The notes: generated from the letters alone by a model not told the origin. A DNA stretch of 57,779 nucleotides from Nesterenkonia sp. PF2B19 (GCF_001758425.2 NZ_MDSS02000016.1:1-57779), one strand, 5' to 3'; shown: positions 1 through 10,126, counted from the stretch's first letter. Made by a program: numbers and translations.

Positions 1-78
1 CCACCCTCCGCCCCGGGGCGTCGCCCCGGGCGTCGCCCGGGCGTCGCCCGGCGCCGTCCGCCCGCAGGACGGGGTCGA
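1..78. repeat. GGGCGTCGCCC palindromic tandem repeat downstream of uvrA
   Basis: Three copies of the 11-base unit GGGCGTCGCCC lie at 16-26, 28-38 and 39-49, followed by degenerate GC-only sequence. Each unit is itself an inverted repeat around a central T, so the transcript can form short alternative hairpins. The block sits immediately downstream of the uvrA stop codon (79-81) and may take part in transcription termination, although no T tract follows. No coding potential is visible in 1-78. Confidence 0.6.
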
Positions 79-3077
79 TCAGAGCAGATGCCCCAGGAAG
101 CGACCCGTGTGCGAACCGGTGTGGTCCGCCTGCGCGGCGACGGCCTCGGGAGTCCCCTCCGCGACGATCCTTCCGCCGCCTGTGCCCCCTTCTGGCCCGA
201 GGTCGATGATCCAGTCGGCAGACTTGATGACGTCCAGGTTGTGCTCGATGGTCACCACGGTGTTGCCCTTGTCCACCAGGCTCTGCAGGACGCCGAGCAG
301 CTTGCGGATGTCCTCGAAGTGCAGGCCAGTGGTGGGCTCGTCCAGGACGTAGATGCTGCGGCCCTTGGACCTCTTCTGGAGCTCCGAGGCGAGCTTCACT
401 CGCTGGGCCTCACCGCCGGAGAGCGTGGTCGCGGCCTGACCCAGGCGCACGTACCCGAGGCCCACGTCCACCAGCGTGGTGAGGTGCCGGGCGATGGGCG
501 CGAACGCGGAGAAGAACTCTGCGGCCTCCTCGATCGGCATGTCGAGGACCTCGGCGATGTTCTTCCCCTTGTAGTGCACCTCGAGCGTCTCGCGGTTGTA
601 CCGCGCCCCTTGGCAGACCTCACACGGCACGTAGACGTCCGGCAGGAAGTTCATCTCGATCTTCAGGGTGCCGTCGCCGGAGCAGGCCTCGCAGCGGCCC
701 CCCTTGATGTTGAAGGAGAACCGTCCCGGCTGGTATCCGCGGGTCTTGGACTCCTGCGTCTCGGCGAACAGCTTCCGGATGTGGTCGAAGACGCCGGTGT
801 AGGTGGCCGGGTTGGACCGCGGGGTGCGGCCGATGGGGCTCTGGTCGACGTGGATGACCTTGTCGAGATGGTCCACTCCGTCGATGCGACGGTGCCGCCC
901 CGGCACCTGCCGGGCGTTGTTGAGCCTGTTGGCCAGCGACTTGTAGAGGATCTCGTTGATCAGGGTGGACTTCCCGGAGCCCGAGACTCCGGTGACGGCC
1001 AGGAAGACGCCCAGCGGGATGTCCACGCTGACGTCGGCGAGGTTGTTCTCATGGGCGTCGACGATGCGCAGGCTGCGCTGGGGGTCCACGGGGCGCCGCG
1101 ACGGCGGCACGGCGATCGCGCGCCGACCGGCCAGATAGTCGCCGGTGATGGACTCCTCATTGGCCTTGAGGCCCTCCACGGATCCGGAGTGCACGATCCG
1201 TCCGCCGCGCTCTCCGGCTCCCGGACCGATGTCGACGACCCAGTCGGCCTCGCCGATGGTGTCCTCGTCATGCTCCACGACGATCAGGGTGTTGCCCAGG
1301 TCCCTGAGACGCGTGAGCGTCTGGATGAGTCGGGTGTTGTCGCGCTGGTGCAGACCGATCGAGGGCTCGTCGAGCACATAGAGCACACCCACCAGCCCGG
1401 AGCCGATCTGCGTGGCCAGCCGGATGCGCTGCGCCTCGCCGCCGGAGAGCGTGCCGGCCGCCCGCTCCAGGTTCAGGTATCCCAGGCCCACGTCCAGCAG
1501 GAAGTTCAGCCGCGCCAGGATCTCCTTGAGCACCTGCTCGGCGATGGTCGCATCTCTGGCGGAGAGGCTCAGACCCGAGAAGAACGCCACGATCTCGTCC
1601 AGCGGGCTGCGGGAGACCTCGGCGATGGACCGACCTTCGATCAGGACGGACAGTGAGGCGGGGTTCAGGCGCTGCCCGTCGCAGTCCGGACACGGCACCT
1701 GACGCATGTACTGCTCGTAATGGTCCCGGGCGTTGTCCGACTCCGTCTCCTCATACTTGCGATGGATGTAGGAGAGCACGCCTTCGAAACCAGTGGAGTA
1801 CTTCCGCTCTCGGCCGAAGCGATTCCGATACTGGACGACCACCTTGTGGTTCCGCCCGTGCAGCAACGCCTTCCGGGCCTTCTTGGGAAGCTCTCGCCAG
1901 GGGACGTCCAGGGAGAAGTCGAGGTCTTCGGCCAGCGCGCGGATGAGCCGCAGCCAGTACTCACTGGAGGCCTTCCCCCGGTTCCAGGGGGCGATCGCTC
2001 CGTCGGCCAGGGAGAGCGTGTCGTCCGGAATGACCAGCTCCTCGTCCACCTCGAGCCGCGAGCCGATGCCCGAGCAGGTCTGGCAGGCGCCGAAGGGCGA
2101 GTTGAAGGAGAAGGAACGCGGCTCGATCTCATCGATCGACAGCGGATGCTCATTGGGGCAGGCCAGGTTCTCGGAGAAGCTGCGCAGCTTGGGGCCTTCG
2201 AGGCCGTCCGGCACCTTCTCGGGGTTCTCCGGCGAGCCGTCCTCCGCCAGGTCCACCAGGTCGATCACCACTCGTCCTTCTGCCAGACGCAGAGCAGTCT
2301 CGATCGAATCGGTGAGCCGCTGGCGCATGCCCTCCCGGATGACCAGGCGGTCGATGACCACGTCGATGTGGTGCTTGATCTGCTTCTCGAGCACCGGTGG
2401 GTCGTTGAGCTGGATCTGCTCGCCGTCCACCACGGCCCGGGCGAAGCCCTGTCCGGCCAGGTCTCGGAAGAGGTCCTTGAACTCGCCCTTGCGCCCGCGC
2501 ACGACCGGCGCCAGGACCTGGAAGCGGGCTCCCACCGGCAGGTCCAGGATCTGGTCCACGATCTGCTGAGGGGTCTGCCGCTCGATCCGCTCTCCACACA
2601 CGGGGCAGTGCGGAACGCCGATGCGGGCCCAGAGCAGACGCAGATAGTCATGGATCTCGGTGACGGTTCCGACCGTCGACCGCGGGTTCCGCGAGGTCGA
2701 CTTCTGATCGATGGAGACCGCCGGCGACAGCCCCTCGATGAAGTCGACGTCGGGCTTGTCCACCCGTCCGAGGAACATGCGCGCGTACGCCGAGAGCGAC
2801 TCGACGTACCGCCGCTGCCCCTCGGCGAAGATGGTGTCGAACGCCAAGGAGGACTTCCCCGAGCCGGAGAGGCCGGTGAAGACGATGAAGCGTTGCGCGG
2901 AAGCTCCACGGCCACGTCGTGCAGGTTGTGCTCCCGGGCCCCCTGGACGACGATGCGGTCCGCCTCGGCGCGACCGACGGTGCCGTTGGCGCCGGACTTC
3001 CGGCGCGCACCCCGGCTGTAGTAGTCGTCGACGGATTCGATCACGGCGCCGTCGATCGCGGCAACTGGCTCAGACAC
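79..3077 (-). CDS. uvrA: UvrA, excinuclease ABC subunit A (frameshifted in this sequence)
   Basis: ATPase subunit of the UvrABC nucleotide-excision repair enzyme; it finds bulky DNA lesions and loads UvrB. About 999 aa once repaired, the normal family length. Visible motifs: first ABC signature [12 protein letters not shown], Walker [15 protein letters not shown], second Walker [12 protein letters not shown], second signature [12 protein letters not shown], Walker [15 protein letters not shown], and CxxC zinc-binding pairs. The frame breaks near 2891-2896, just before the first Walker A (GLSGSGKSS, about 2850-2875): upstream reads VAVELPRN, and restoring one C (CGCAAC-GC to CGCAACCGC) rejoins the frame. 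GTG at 3077 is chosen because TACACT lies 7 nt upstream (3085-3090), a leaderless arrangement. A LexA-like box lies at 3107-3120. uvrB lies on the same strand at 10195-12351. Confidence 0.95.
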
Positions 3078-3084
3078 GCGCACC

Positions 3085-3122
3085 AGTGTATGCCCGCACC
3101 TTCGATCGAACAAATATTCGAT
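3085..3122 (-). promoter_or_regulatory. uvrA promoter with LexA (SOS) box
   Basis: CGAACAAATATTCG at 3107-3120 matches the Gram-positive/actinobacterial LexA box CGAACrnrYGTTYG at 13 of 14 positions and lies within the 18-bp inverted repeat ATCGAACAAATATTCGAT (3105-3122). It sits 16 nt upstream of a -10 hexamer TACACT (3090-3085, minus strand), so a bound repressor would cover the -35 region. The TACACT box is 7 nt from the GTG start of uvrA. The site also lies about 50 bp upstream of the divergent HAD gene at 3172. Confidence 0.75.
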
Positions 3123-3171
3123 CACCCGGGCCGTTCGCCGGCCGCACGGACCCGGATGGCAGGATGGAGGC

Positions 3172-4041
3172 GTGACGACCCGCCCCACCTCCCCCGCCCT
3201 GCAGAACGACGAGCCCTCCGCAGACGACGGCGCTCCCCTCGTCCTCTTCGACCTTGACGGCACCCTCGTGGACCCCGCCGGTTCGATCACCGGCGGCATC
3301 GCCGCGGCCCTGGCCGCGCACGGGATCGACGTGCCCGACCAGCCTACGCTGGAGGGCATGGTCGGCCCGCCGCTCGCCGCCAGCCTGCTGTCCCTGCCGG
3401 GCGTGACCACCGAGATGCTGCCGGGCCTCGTGGCGCACTATCGAGCCGGCTACCTCGCCCACGGCATGGCGGCCTCCAAGGTCTACCCCGGACTCCGGCA
3501 GCTCCTGGCCGACCTGCGGGAGGCAGGCGTCGCCCTGGCGGTGGCCACCTCGAAGCCGCAGCCGCTGGCGGAGCGACTGCTCGAGGTCCAGGGCCTGGCG
3601 GGCGCCGTCGACGTCGTCGCAGGCTCGGATCCGGACGAGACCGTGCCCCATGCCGGCAAGGCGCCGATCCTCGCGGCCGCGCTGAGGGACGTGGCCCGCG
3701 CCTCGGACCGCGATCCGAGCGGCGGCCCCTCTCGGCCCCGAGCGGCGATGGTCGGGGATCGGATCTTCGACGTCGAGGGCGCCCAGGCCCATGGGATCCC
3801 CTGTGTCGGCGTGCGGTGGGGCAGCGCCCCGGCCGGGGAGCTCGAACAGGCCGGCGCCGACGTCGTGGTCGACGACGCGCAGGGGCTCCGAGATGCACTC
3901 GAGCACCTTCTTGATGTGCCGCTCGGGGACAGCGCAGCGAGGCCGGCCCCCAGCCCGACTCAGGACTCGACCCACAGCGCAGCCGAGGATCCGGCCGAGG
4001 GCTCGGCATCGCCATGGCGTCTGATCGACAGCAGACCATAG
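3172..4041 (+). CDS. HAD-superfamily hydrolase, phosphoglycolate-phosphatase-like
   Basis: Cytoplasmic phosphatase of the haloacid dehalogenase superfamily, 289 aa. Motif I is LFDLDGTLVDP (residues ~25-35; the two Asp are the nucleophile and acid/base). Motif II is AVATSKPQP (~125), a Lys follows at KAPIL (~164), and motif IV is MVGDRIFDVEGAQAHG (~190-205), with GVRWGSA after it. The cap is of the small helical (C1) type, as in Gph/YqaB-like enzymes, so the substrate is a small phosphorylated metabolite not determinable here. The first ~20 residues and the tail after ~265 are low-complexity. The GTG start has GGAGG immediately upstream. The gene is divergent from uvrA and 10 bp upstream of the MBL-fold gene. 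Confidence 0.85.
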   Translation: MTTRPTSPALQNDEPSADDGAPLVLFDLDGTLVDPAGSITGGIAAALAAHGIDVPDQPTLEGMVGPPLAASLLSLPGVTTEMLPGLVAHYRAGYLAHGMAASKVYPGLRQLLADLREAGVALAVATSKPQPLAERLLEVQGLAGAVDVVAGSDPDETVPHAGKAPILAAALRDVARASDRDPSGGPSRPRAAMVGDRIFDVEGAQAHGIPCVGVRWGSAPAGELEQAGADVVVDDAQGLRDALEHLLDVPLGDSAARPAPSPTQDSTHSAAEDPAEGSASPWRLIDSRP

Positions 4042-4044
4042 ACT
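4039..4044 (+). promoter_or_regulatory. -10 box (TAGACT) of a leaderless MBL-fold hydrolase transcript
   Basis: TAGACT lies 7 nt upstream of the ATG at 4052, overlapping the stop region of the HAD gene. This spacing places the transcription start on or next to the start codon. No Shine-Dalgarno sequence is present between. Confidence 0.5.
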
Positions 4045-4051
4045 GTCACCC

Positions 4052-4714
4052 ATGGCCACCGACAGCTCTCTGATCCATGACCTTCCGGCGATCACCGTCC
4101 GCCGCGTCGCGGTCTCCGAGATGAGCAACAACGTCTACCTGCTCACCGCGAAGAAGTCCGGGGTCCAGGTGCTCATCGACGCCGCCGACGACGTCCCGGC
4201 GATCCGCGCGATGCTGGCCGAAGCCGCCGTCGACACCCCCTGCGCGCCGCAGCTGCGCGCCGTGCTCACCACGCATCGTCACTGGGACCACATCCGCGCG
4301 CTGCCCGAGCTCGCCGCCGACGTGGAGACGGTCGCGGGACAGGACGACGCCGGTGCGATCGAGGAGGCCGAAGGCGTGCGGATCGACCGTCGGGTCGACC
4401 ACGGCGACCTGGTGCAGTATGACGGCATCGCGCTGGACGTCATCCAGCTGCGCGGCCACACCCCTGGTTCGGTGGCCTTCGTGTACCCCGTCGAAGACGG
4501 CCCCACCCACATCTTCACCGGAGACTCGCTGTTCCCCGGCGGCGTCGGAAAGACCTGGAGCGCAGAGGACTTCCGCACGCTGATCGACGACGTCGAGGCG
4601 CGGCTCTTCGCGGCCTTCCCGGACGACACCGTCATCCACCCCGGACATGGCGACCCCACGACGCTGGGCGCGGAACGGCCCGAGCTCGCCGCGTGGCGGG
4701 AGCGCGGCTGGTAG
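4052..4714 (+). CDS. MBL-fold metallo-hydrolase (glyoxalase II-like)
   Basis: Metallo-beta-lactamase fold hydrolase, 220 aa, cytoplasmic. The metal-binding motif THRHWDH is at ~71-77; further ligands are the His in LRGHTPGS (~133), the Asp in FTGDSLFPGG (~153) and the His in HPGHGDPTT (~197). This resembles hydroxyacylglutathione hydrolase-like proteins of actinobacteria; the true substrate (thioester, lactone or other) is not determinable. The stop codon TAG overlaps the preferred GTG start of the helicase by one base (TAGTG), suggesting translational coupling. Confidence 0.88.
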   Translation: MATDSSLIHDLPAITVRRVAVSEMSNNVYLLTAKKSGVQVLIDAADDVPAIRAMLAEAAVDTPCAPQLRAVLTTHRHWDHIRALPELAADVETVAGQDDAGAIEEAEGVRIDRRVDHGDLVQYDGIALDVIQLRGHTPGSVAFVYPVEDGPTHIFTGDSLFPGGVGKTWSAEDFRTLIDDVEARLFAAFPDDTVIHPGHGDPTTLGAERPELAAWRERGW

Positions 4715-7310
4715 TGGCGGCCCTGCGACTCGACTCCCTGCGTCCTGTCCCCGCTGCGGACGGCATCCCCGACCCCGAGAGCCTCGTCGAGGCCTTCACC
4801 GGATGGACCGCCCAGCGTGGGATCACCCTCTACCCCGCCCAGGAGGACGCTGTCCTGGAGCTCGCGGACCGGCGGCACGTCATCATGGCCACCCCGACCG
4901 GCTCCGGGAAGTCCCTGGTGGCCACGGCCGCCCACTTCTTCGCCCTGTGCCGCGGCGAACGCAGCGTCTACACCGCTCCGATCAAGGCGCTCGTCTCCGA
5001 GAAGTTCTTCGCGCTCGTGGAGATCTTCGGCGCGGAGAACGTCGGGATGGTGACCGGAGACTCGGCGGTCAACGCCCACGCCCCGATCATCTGCTGCACG
5101 GCGGAGATCCTGGCCAACGAAGCTCTGCGCGACGGCACGGAGGCCGACGTCGGGCCCGTCATCATGGACGAGTTCCACTTCTATGCGGACCCCCAGCGCG
5201 GATGGGCCTGGCAGGTGCCCCTGCTGGAGCTTCCCCAGGCCCAGTTCCTGCTGATGTCCGCCACCCTCGGCGACACCAGCCGCTTCGAGCGCCGCATCGC
5301 CGAGCGGACCGGCCGAGACGTCGTCACCGTCTCCTCGGTCCAGCGTCCGGTGCCGCTGCACTTCGAGTACTCCACCACGCCGCTGCAGCACAAGCTCGAG
5401 GACCTCGTCGCCGACGGACAGGCGCCGGTCTACGTGGTGCACTTCTCCCAGCGCGAGGCCGCGGAACGTGCCGCCGGGCTCGCCTCGCTGAACGTGGCCG
5501 GCAAGGAGGACCGGGAGCGCATCCGGCAGCGTCTGGAGACCTTCCGCTTCGCCAAGGGGTACGGCAAGGTGCTCAATCGGCTGCTGCGGTCCGGCATCGG
5601 CGTCCACCATGCCGGGATGCTCCCCAAGTACCGGCGCCTCGTGGAGCAGCTCGCCCAGGACGGGCTGCTGAAGGTCATCTGCGGCACCGACACCCTCGGC
5701 GTCGGCATCAACGTGCCCATCCGCACCGTAGTGCTCACCGCCCTGAGCAAGTACGACGGCGAGCGGACGCGCCAGCTCAACGCCCGTGAGTTCCACCAGA
5801 TCGCCGGACGGGCGGGGCGCGCCGGCTTCGACACCGAGGGCCGGGTGGTCGTGCAGGCCCCCGAGCATGTCATCGAGAACGAGCAGGCGCTGCGCAAGGC
5901 GCGGGCCAAGCACGGGGACGACGAGAAGAAGGTCGCCCAGGCGGTCCGCTCCACGGGGAAGAAGAAGCCGCCCGACGGCTTCGTCTCCTGGTCGGAGAAG
6001 TCCTTCGACCGACTCGTGGAGGCGACGCCGGAGCCGATGGTCTCACGCATGCAGATCAGCTATGCGATGGTGCTGCAGCTCCTGCAACGCCCTGAGGACC
6101 CGATCCTGGCCATGCGTCGGCTCATCCGCGGCTCCGACGAGACCCCGGCCCGGCAGGCGATCCTCCAGCGGCGGGCGCTGCAGATCCTGCGGGAGCTGCT
6201 CACCGCTGGCGTGCTGGAGCGGCTGGAGGCTCCCGACGAGGACGGGCGCACAGTGGACCTGACGCTCGACCTGCAGGACGACTTCGCGCTGAACCAGCTG
6301 CTGGCCCCCTTCGCCGTCGCCGCGCTGGAGCTCCTGGACCCGGAGTCGGAGACCTACGCCCTGGACGTCATCTCCGTGATCGAGGCGATCCTGGAGACTC
6401 CGTATCAGGTGACCGGCGCCCAGGTGAAGAAGCTCAAGTCCGAGAAGATCGGTGAGCTGAAGGCCGAGGGTGTGGACTATGTGGAACGGATGCGCATCTC
6501 GATGAGATGACCCATCCCCAGCCGCTGGGCGAGCTGCTGACCCAGCAGTTCGAGGTGTATCGGACCTCGGCGCCCTGGGTGGGCGACCATGAGCTGTCGC
6601 CCAAGGCTGTCGTACGGGACATGGTCGAGCGGGCCTTCGGCTTCGTCGACATGGTCAACCACTATCAGCTCACCCGCTCGGAGGGAGTGCTGCTGCGGTA
6701 TCTCACCGACGCCTACAAGGCGCTGCGCCAGACCGTGCCGCAGCAGAAGGTGACCGAGACGCTGGAGGATCTGGTCGAGTGGCTCGGCGAGATGATCCGC
6801 CAGACCGACAACTCGCTGCTCGAGGAGTGGGAGCGGCTGGCCTCCGGGGCCGAGGACTCCACGGCGGAGGATCTCGAGCTCAGTGCCGAGGCGCCGGCAG
6901 AACCGGAGGGCGTGACCCACAATGTGCGGGCCTTCCGCGTGATGGTGCGCAACGCGATGTTCCTGCGGGCCGAGCTCTTCGCCCAGGAGAAGGAGCAGCA
7001 GCTCGAGCAGCTCGACGGGGACTCCGGGTGGGACGCCGAACGGTGGGGGAAGGCCATGGACACGTTCTTCGACGTCTACGACGATGTGTTCACCGATGCT
7101 TCCTCCCGCGGCCCGGCGCTCATCCGCATCGATGAGTCGCCGGAGGGCCGCCCGGGCTTCTGGCGGGCGGTGCAGGTCCTCGACGACGCCGACGGCAATC
7201 ACGACTGGGCGATCCACGCCTGGATCGATCTGGCCTCCTCCGACGAGGTCGGCGCCCCGGTGGTGCTGGTCGATCACGTCGGCGAGGTCCACCACGAGCC
7301 GGCAGCCTGA
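4714..7310 (+). CDS. DEAD/DEAH-box helicase with C-terminal DUF3516 (frameshifted)
   Basis: Superfamily 2 ATP-dependent helicase, about 865 aa after repair, the usual size of actinobacterial DUF3516 helicases. Motif I ATPTGSGKS, motif II DEFH, motif III SATLGD and motif VI QIAGRAGRAG are all in the first 400 residues. The frame is interrupted near 6493-6495: the first frame stops at 6510 after MRISMR, while the next frame already reads LDEMTHPQPLGELL upstream of its ATG, exactly the continuation expected for this family. Restoring one C (CGCATC to CGCCATC) joins them. So this is one gene, not two genes with an ATGA overlap. An alternative upstream start is GTG 4693. The role is probably RNA or DNA unwinding; exact function unknown. 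Confidence 0.85.
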
Positions 7311-7373
7311 CCGTCGTCGCAGCCCACCAGTCCGGCGGGATGACCTCCGGCTGTGCCGTGTGCCACACTTGAT

Positions 7374-7450
7374 CCGCGGTGGGAGCTGACCACCTCGCCC
7401 GAGTCAGCTCCCATCGTCCCACCTCAGCGGCAGAGCACCGCTGAGGAGCC
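7374..7450 (+). promoter_or_regulatory. Two consecutive hairpins in the helicase - aminopeptidase gap
   Basis: The 200-base gap 7311-7510 holds two perfect stem-loops: an 11-bp stem TGGGAGCTGAC/GTCAGCTCCCA (7380-7390 with 7403-7413, 12-nt loop) and a 9-bp stem CCTCAGCGG/CCGCTGAGG (7422-7430 with 7438-7446, 7-nt loop). No T tract follows either, so they may be a Rho-independent-like terminator pair of the helicase or a structured 5' leader of the next gene. No ORF is supported here. Confidence 0.55.
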
Positions 7451-7510
7451 CCACGACGACGCACGCCCGGCCAGCCGACAGAGCGGGACCGGCCAGCAGA
7501 GAGAGACAGC

Positions 7511-8908
7511 ATGACCTTGACGTCTTCCCCTGTCCGCACCCTCCTCGACGGCACCCGCCTGACGGAGCACCGGCTGCGGGTCCCCCTGGACCACGCGGCC
7601 CCCGACGGTGAAGGCCTCGACCTGTTCGCCCGTGAGTTCGTCACGCCGGAGGCCGCCGCCCGTGGTGAGGACCACGTGGCCCGGATGCCCTGGCTGCTGT
7701 TTCTGCAGGGCGGGCCCGGCGGCAAGGGCACCCGTCCGGCGCGGACCCCGGCGTGGATGCAGGAGGCCGGCAGCCGCTTCCGCATCCTGATGCTGGACCA
7801 GCGAGGCACCGGCCTGTCCACCCCGCTGACCCGCCATTCGGTGCTCCGCAGGGGCCGCGCAGCGGAGCAGGCCGCCTATCTGCGACGCTTCCGGGCTGAC
7901 GCCATCGTCCACGACGCCGAGGCCTTCCGTCGGCACCTGGGCCTGCAGAGCTGGAGCGTGCTGGGGCAGAGCTTCGGCGGGTTCTGCACCCTGACCTATT
8001 TGTCCCTCTTCCCCGACTCACTGGACAGGGCACTCATCACGGGCGGCCTTCCTCCTCTGACGGGCCACGCCGACCGGGTGTACCAAGCCACCTACGCGAA
8101 GATGGCGGCCCGGAACCGGGAGCACTTCGCCCGGTTCCCCGAGGACCGCGACAGGCTGGACGAGATCGTCGATCACCTCCACCGCCACGAGGTGCTCCTT
8201 CCGGACGGCTCCCCGCTGACGGTCCCCCGTCTGCAGTCGGTGGGCATGCTGCTGGGTGGGAACACGCGGGCCGACTCTCTGCACTACCTGCTCGAGGAGG
8301 CCTTCGTCGCGCCGGGGACCGACGCGCTGTCCGACACGTTCCTGCACGCAGTCCACCAGCAGATCTCCTTCGCAGCGGCCCCCATGTATGCGGTGATGCA
8401 CGAATCGATCTACGGTCAGCCCGCCGAGATGACGGACGGCCGCGGCGACACCGGCTGGGCGGCTGAGCGCGTGCTCGAAGACCACCCCGAGTTCTGCCCG
8501 ACCGGGACCTCCCCGATGCTCACCGGAGAGATGATCCTGCGCCACCACCTGGCGCTGGACCCCGCGCTGGCACCCCTGGCGGAGGCCGCAGACCGACTGG
8601 CCGACGTCGACGACTGGGAGCCTCTCTACGACCTGGATCAGCTGGCACGGAACGAGGTCCCCACGGCGGCCGCCGTCTACACCGACGACGTCTATGTGGC
8701 CCGCGAGCTCTCCCTGGAGACCGCCTCCCGGGTCCGCGGGCTCAGCGTGTGGGAGACCGATGAGTTCCACCACGACGGTCTGCACGACGATGGAGCGAGG
8801 ATCCTGCGGGAGCTGCTGCACCGCACTGACGCCTCAGCAGGCGCCCGGGACGGCCGGGCTGACGCCGCGGAGGAGGCTCAGGCGCCGTCAGCGCGGTACT
8901 CCACATGA
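7511..8908 (+). CDS. Alpha/beta hydrolase, proline iminopeptidase-like (peptidase S33)
   Basis: Serine aminopeptidase of the alpha/beta-hydrolase fold, 465 aa, no signal peptide. Motifs: oxyanion-hole segment FLQGGPGGKG (~67-76), MLDQRGTG (~97-104), nucleophile elbow GQSFGG (~155-160), and a C-terminal DDVYV (acid) and DEFHHDGLHDD (catalytic His region, ~420). This is the layout of prolyl aminopeptidases, which release N-terminal proline from peptides in the cytoplasm. A purine-rich stretch (AGAGAGAGACAGC) precedes the ATG. It converges with the TerC gene, whose 3' end is 38 bp away. Confidence 0.85.
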   Translation: MTLTSSPVRTLLDGTRLTEHRLRVPLDHAAPDGEGLDLFAREFVTPEAAARGEDHVARMPWLLFLQGGPGGKGTRPARTPAWMQEAGSRFRILMLDQRGTGLSTPLTRHSVLRRGRAAEQAAYLRRFRADAIVHDAEAFRRHLGLQSWSVLGQSFGGFCTLTYLSLFPDSLDRALITGGLPPLTGHADRVYQATYAKMAARNREHFARFPEDRDRLDEIVDHLHRHEVLLPDGSPLTVPRLQSVGMLLGGNTRADSLHYLLEEAFVAPGTDALSDTFLHAVHQQISFAAAPMYAVMHESIYGQPAEMTDGRGDTGWAAERVLEDHPEFCPTGTSPMLTGEMILRHHLALDPALAPLAEAADRLADVDDWEPLYDLDQLARNEVPTAAAVYTDDVYVARELSLETASRVRGLSVWETDEFHHDGLHDDGARILRELLHRTDASAGARDGRADAAEEAQAPSARYST

Positions 8909-8946
8909 GACGATCGTCGGGCAGCTCCGCTCAGGAGACGCCTCCC

Positions 8947-9956
8947 TCATGAGCTCTGCGCGGCGTGCTCCTCGTCCTCGCGCCGCGCGCGGGCTGCCGA
9001 GGTGAGCAGCGAGCTGATCACGGTGACGGCCAGCACCGCGACGATCACGATGAGCGAGAGCCCCGTGGAGATCTCCGGCACGGGAACGTTCTCGCCGCCG
9101 TTGATGAACGGCAGGTTGTTCTCATGCAGGGCGTGGAGCACCAGCTTGACCCCGATGAAGCCGAGGATCACCGCCAGACCGTAGGACAGGTGGACCAGCC
9201 GGTCCAGCAGCCCGTCGATCAGGAAGTACAGCTGCCGCAGCCCCATCAGCGAGAACGCCGTGGCCGCGAACACGATGTACGGCTCCTGGGTCAGCCCGTA
9301 GATCGCCGGGATCGAGTCCACGGCGAAGAGGATGTCGGTGCCGCCGATGGCCACCATGACCAGCAGCATCGGCGTGAGCATCCGTTTCCCGTCCACCCGC
9401 GTGACGAGCCGGTCGCCGTCGTAGTGGTCGGTGGTGTGCAGGAAACGCCGGGCCAGACGAATGATGATGTTGTCCGCCTCCTCGGCCGCGTCCTCTCCCG
9501 CGGCGCCCTTCTTCAGCAGCTGGACGGCGGTGACCAGCAGGATGAGGCCGAAGAGGTAGAACACGTCGGAGAAGGCATGGATGAGGCCGGCCCCGACCAG
9601 GATGAAGGCGGTGCGGGCGATCAGGCGAAGACGATGCCGAACAGCAGGACCTTCTGCTGGTCCTCCCGGGGGACGTTGAAGCTGGCGATGATCACCAGGA
9701 AGACGAACAGGTTGTCCACCGAGAGCGCCTTCTCGGTGACATAGCCTGCGTAGTACTCGGTGGCCAGGGCAGGGTCGCCCATGGCGAGGAACACGAGTCC
9801 GAAGGCCAGGGCAGCGCCGATGTAGAGGGCCGACCAGACCGCGGCCTCCCGGATGCTAGGGATGTGCGCCTGGCGCACGTGGAAGACGAAGTCGAAGGCC
9901 AGCAGGCCGACGATGAGCAGGATGGTGAGTCCCCAGACCAGGGGTGTGATCTCCAC
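8947..9956 (-). CDS. TerC/Alx-family integral membrane protein (frameshifted)
   Basis: TerC-family membrane protein, about 336 aa after repair, with about nine hydrophobic segments. Family-typical motifs are AFDFVFHVRQAH near the N-terminus, TEKALSVDNLFVF in the second half of the first part and GTDILFAVDSIPAI in the distal part; the paired acidic residues in the membrane are the conserved core. The frame breaks at 9622-9625: GTCTTCGCC-TGA should read GTCTTCGCCCTGATC, giving GIVFALIARTAF. TerC/Alx proteins are linked to manganese export and metal-protein handling, which fits the riboswitch-like leader at 9998-10126. Confidence 0.88.
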
Positions 9957-9997
9957 AGGAGAGGGTCCTTTCGACAGTCACGAGGATGTGGGTGGTC

Positions 9998-10126
9998 CTC
10001 GCGAGTCTCTCCCCCGGACGCCTGCGCGATCCTGATGGATCTGCCGGCTCCCGACCGCTGTGCCCGGCAGGTCGACGACGACCCGCGTGCTGACGTGCAC
10101 ACCGCTGACGGATACTCCCTCACGCA
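9998..10126 (-). ncRNA. yybP-ykoY (Mn2+) riboswitch candidate in the TerC leader
   Basis: The RNA read on the minus strand shows the yybP-ykoY pattern: a P1 helix CGUGAG (10124-10119) with CUCGCG (10005-10000), the conserved GGAGUA (10118-10113) directly inside the 5' strand, GAGA (10009-10006) before the 3' strand, and a middle CACGUCAGCACG segment like the GUCGUCA element of known members. An internal 7-bp stem CUGCCGG/CCGGCAG follows. It ends 44 nt before the TerC start codon. Known yybP-ykoY riboswitches bind Mn2+ and often precede TerC- or MntP-type genes. Covariance-model scoring was not possible here. Confidence 0.68.

Noticed and set aside
16-60. CRISPR array
   Set aside because: Units are 11 bp, adjacent, palindromic and without unique spacers; no cas gene is present.
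6507-7310. Separate gene starting at ATG 6507 overlapping the helicase stop as ATGA
   Set aside because: Upstream of this ATG the same frame already encodes LDE followed by MTHPQPL, the normal continuation of DUF3516 helicases; it is the second part of one frameshifted gene.
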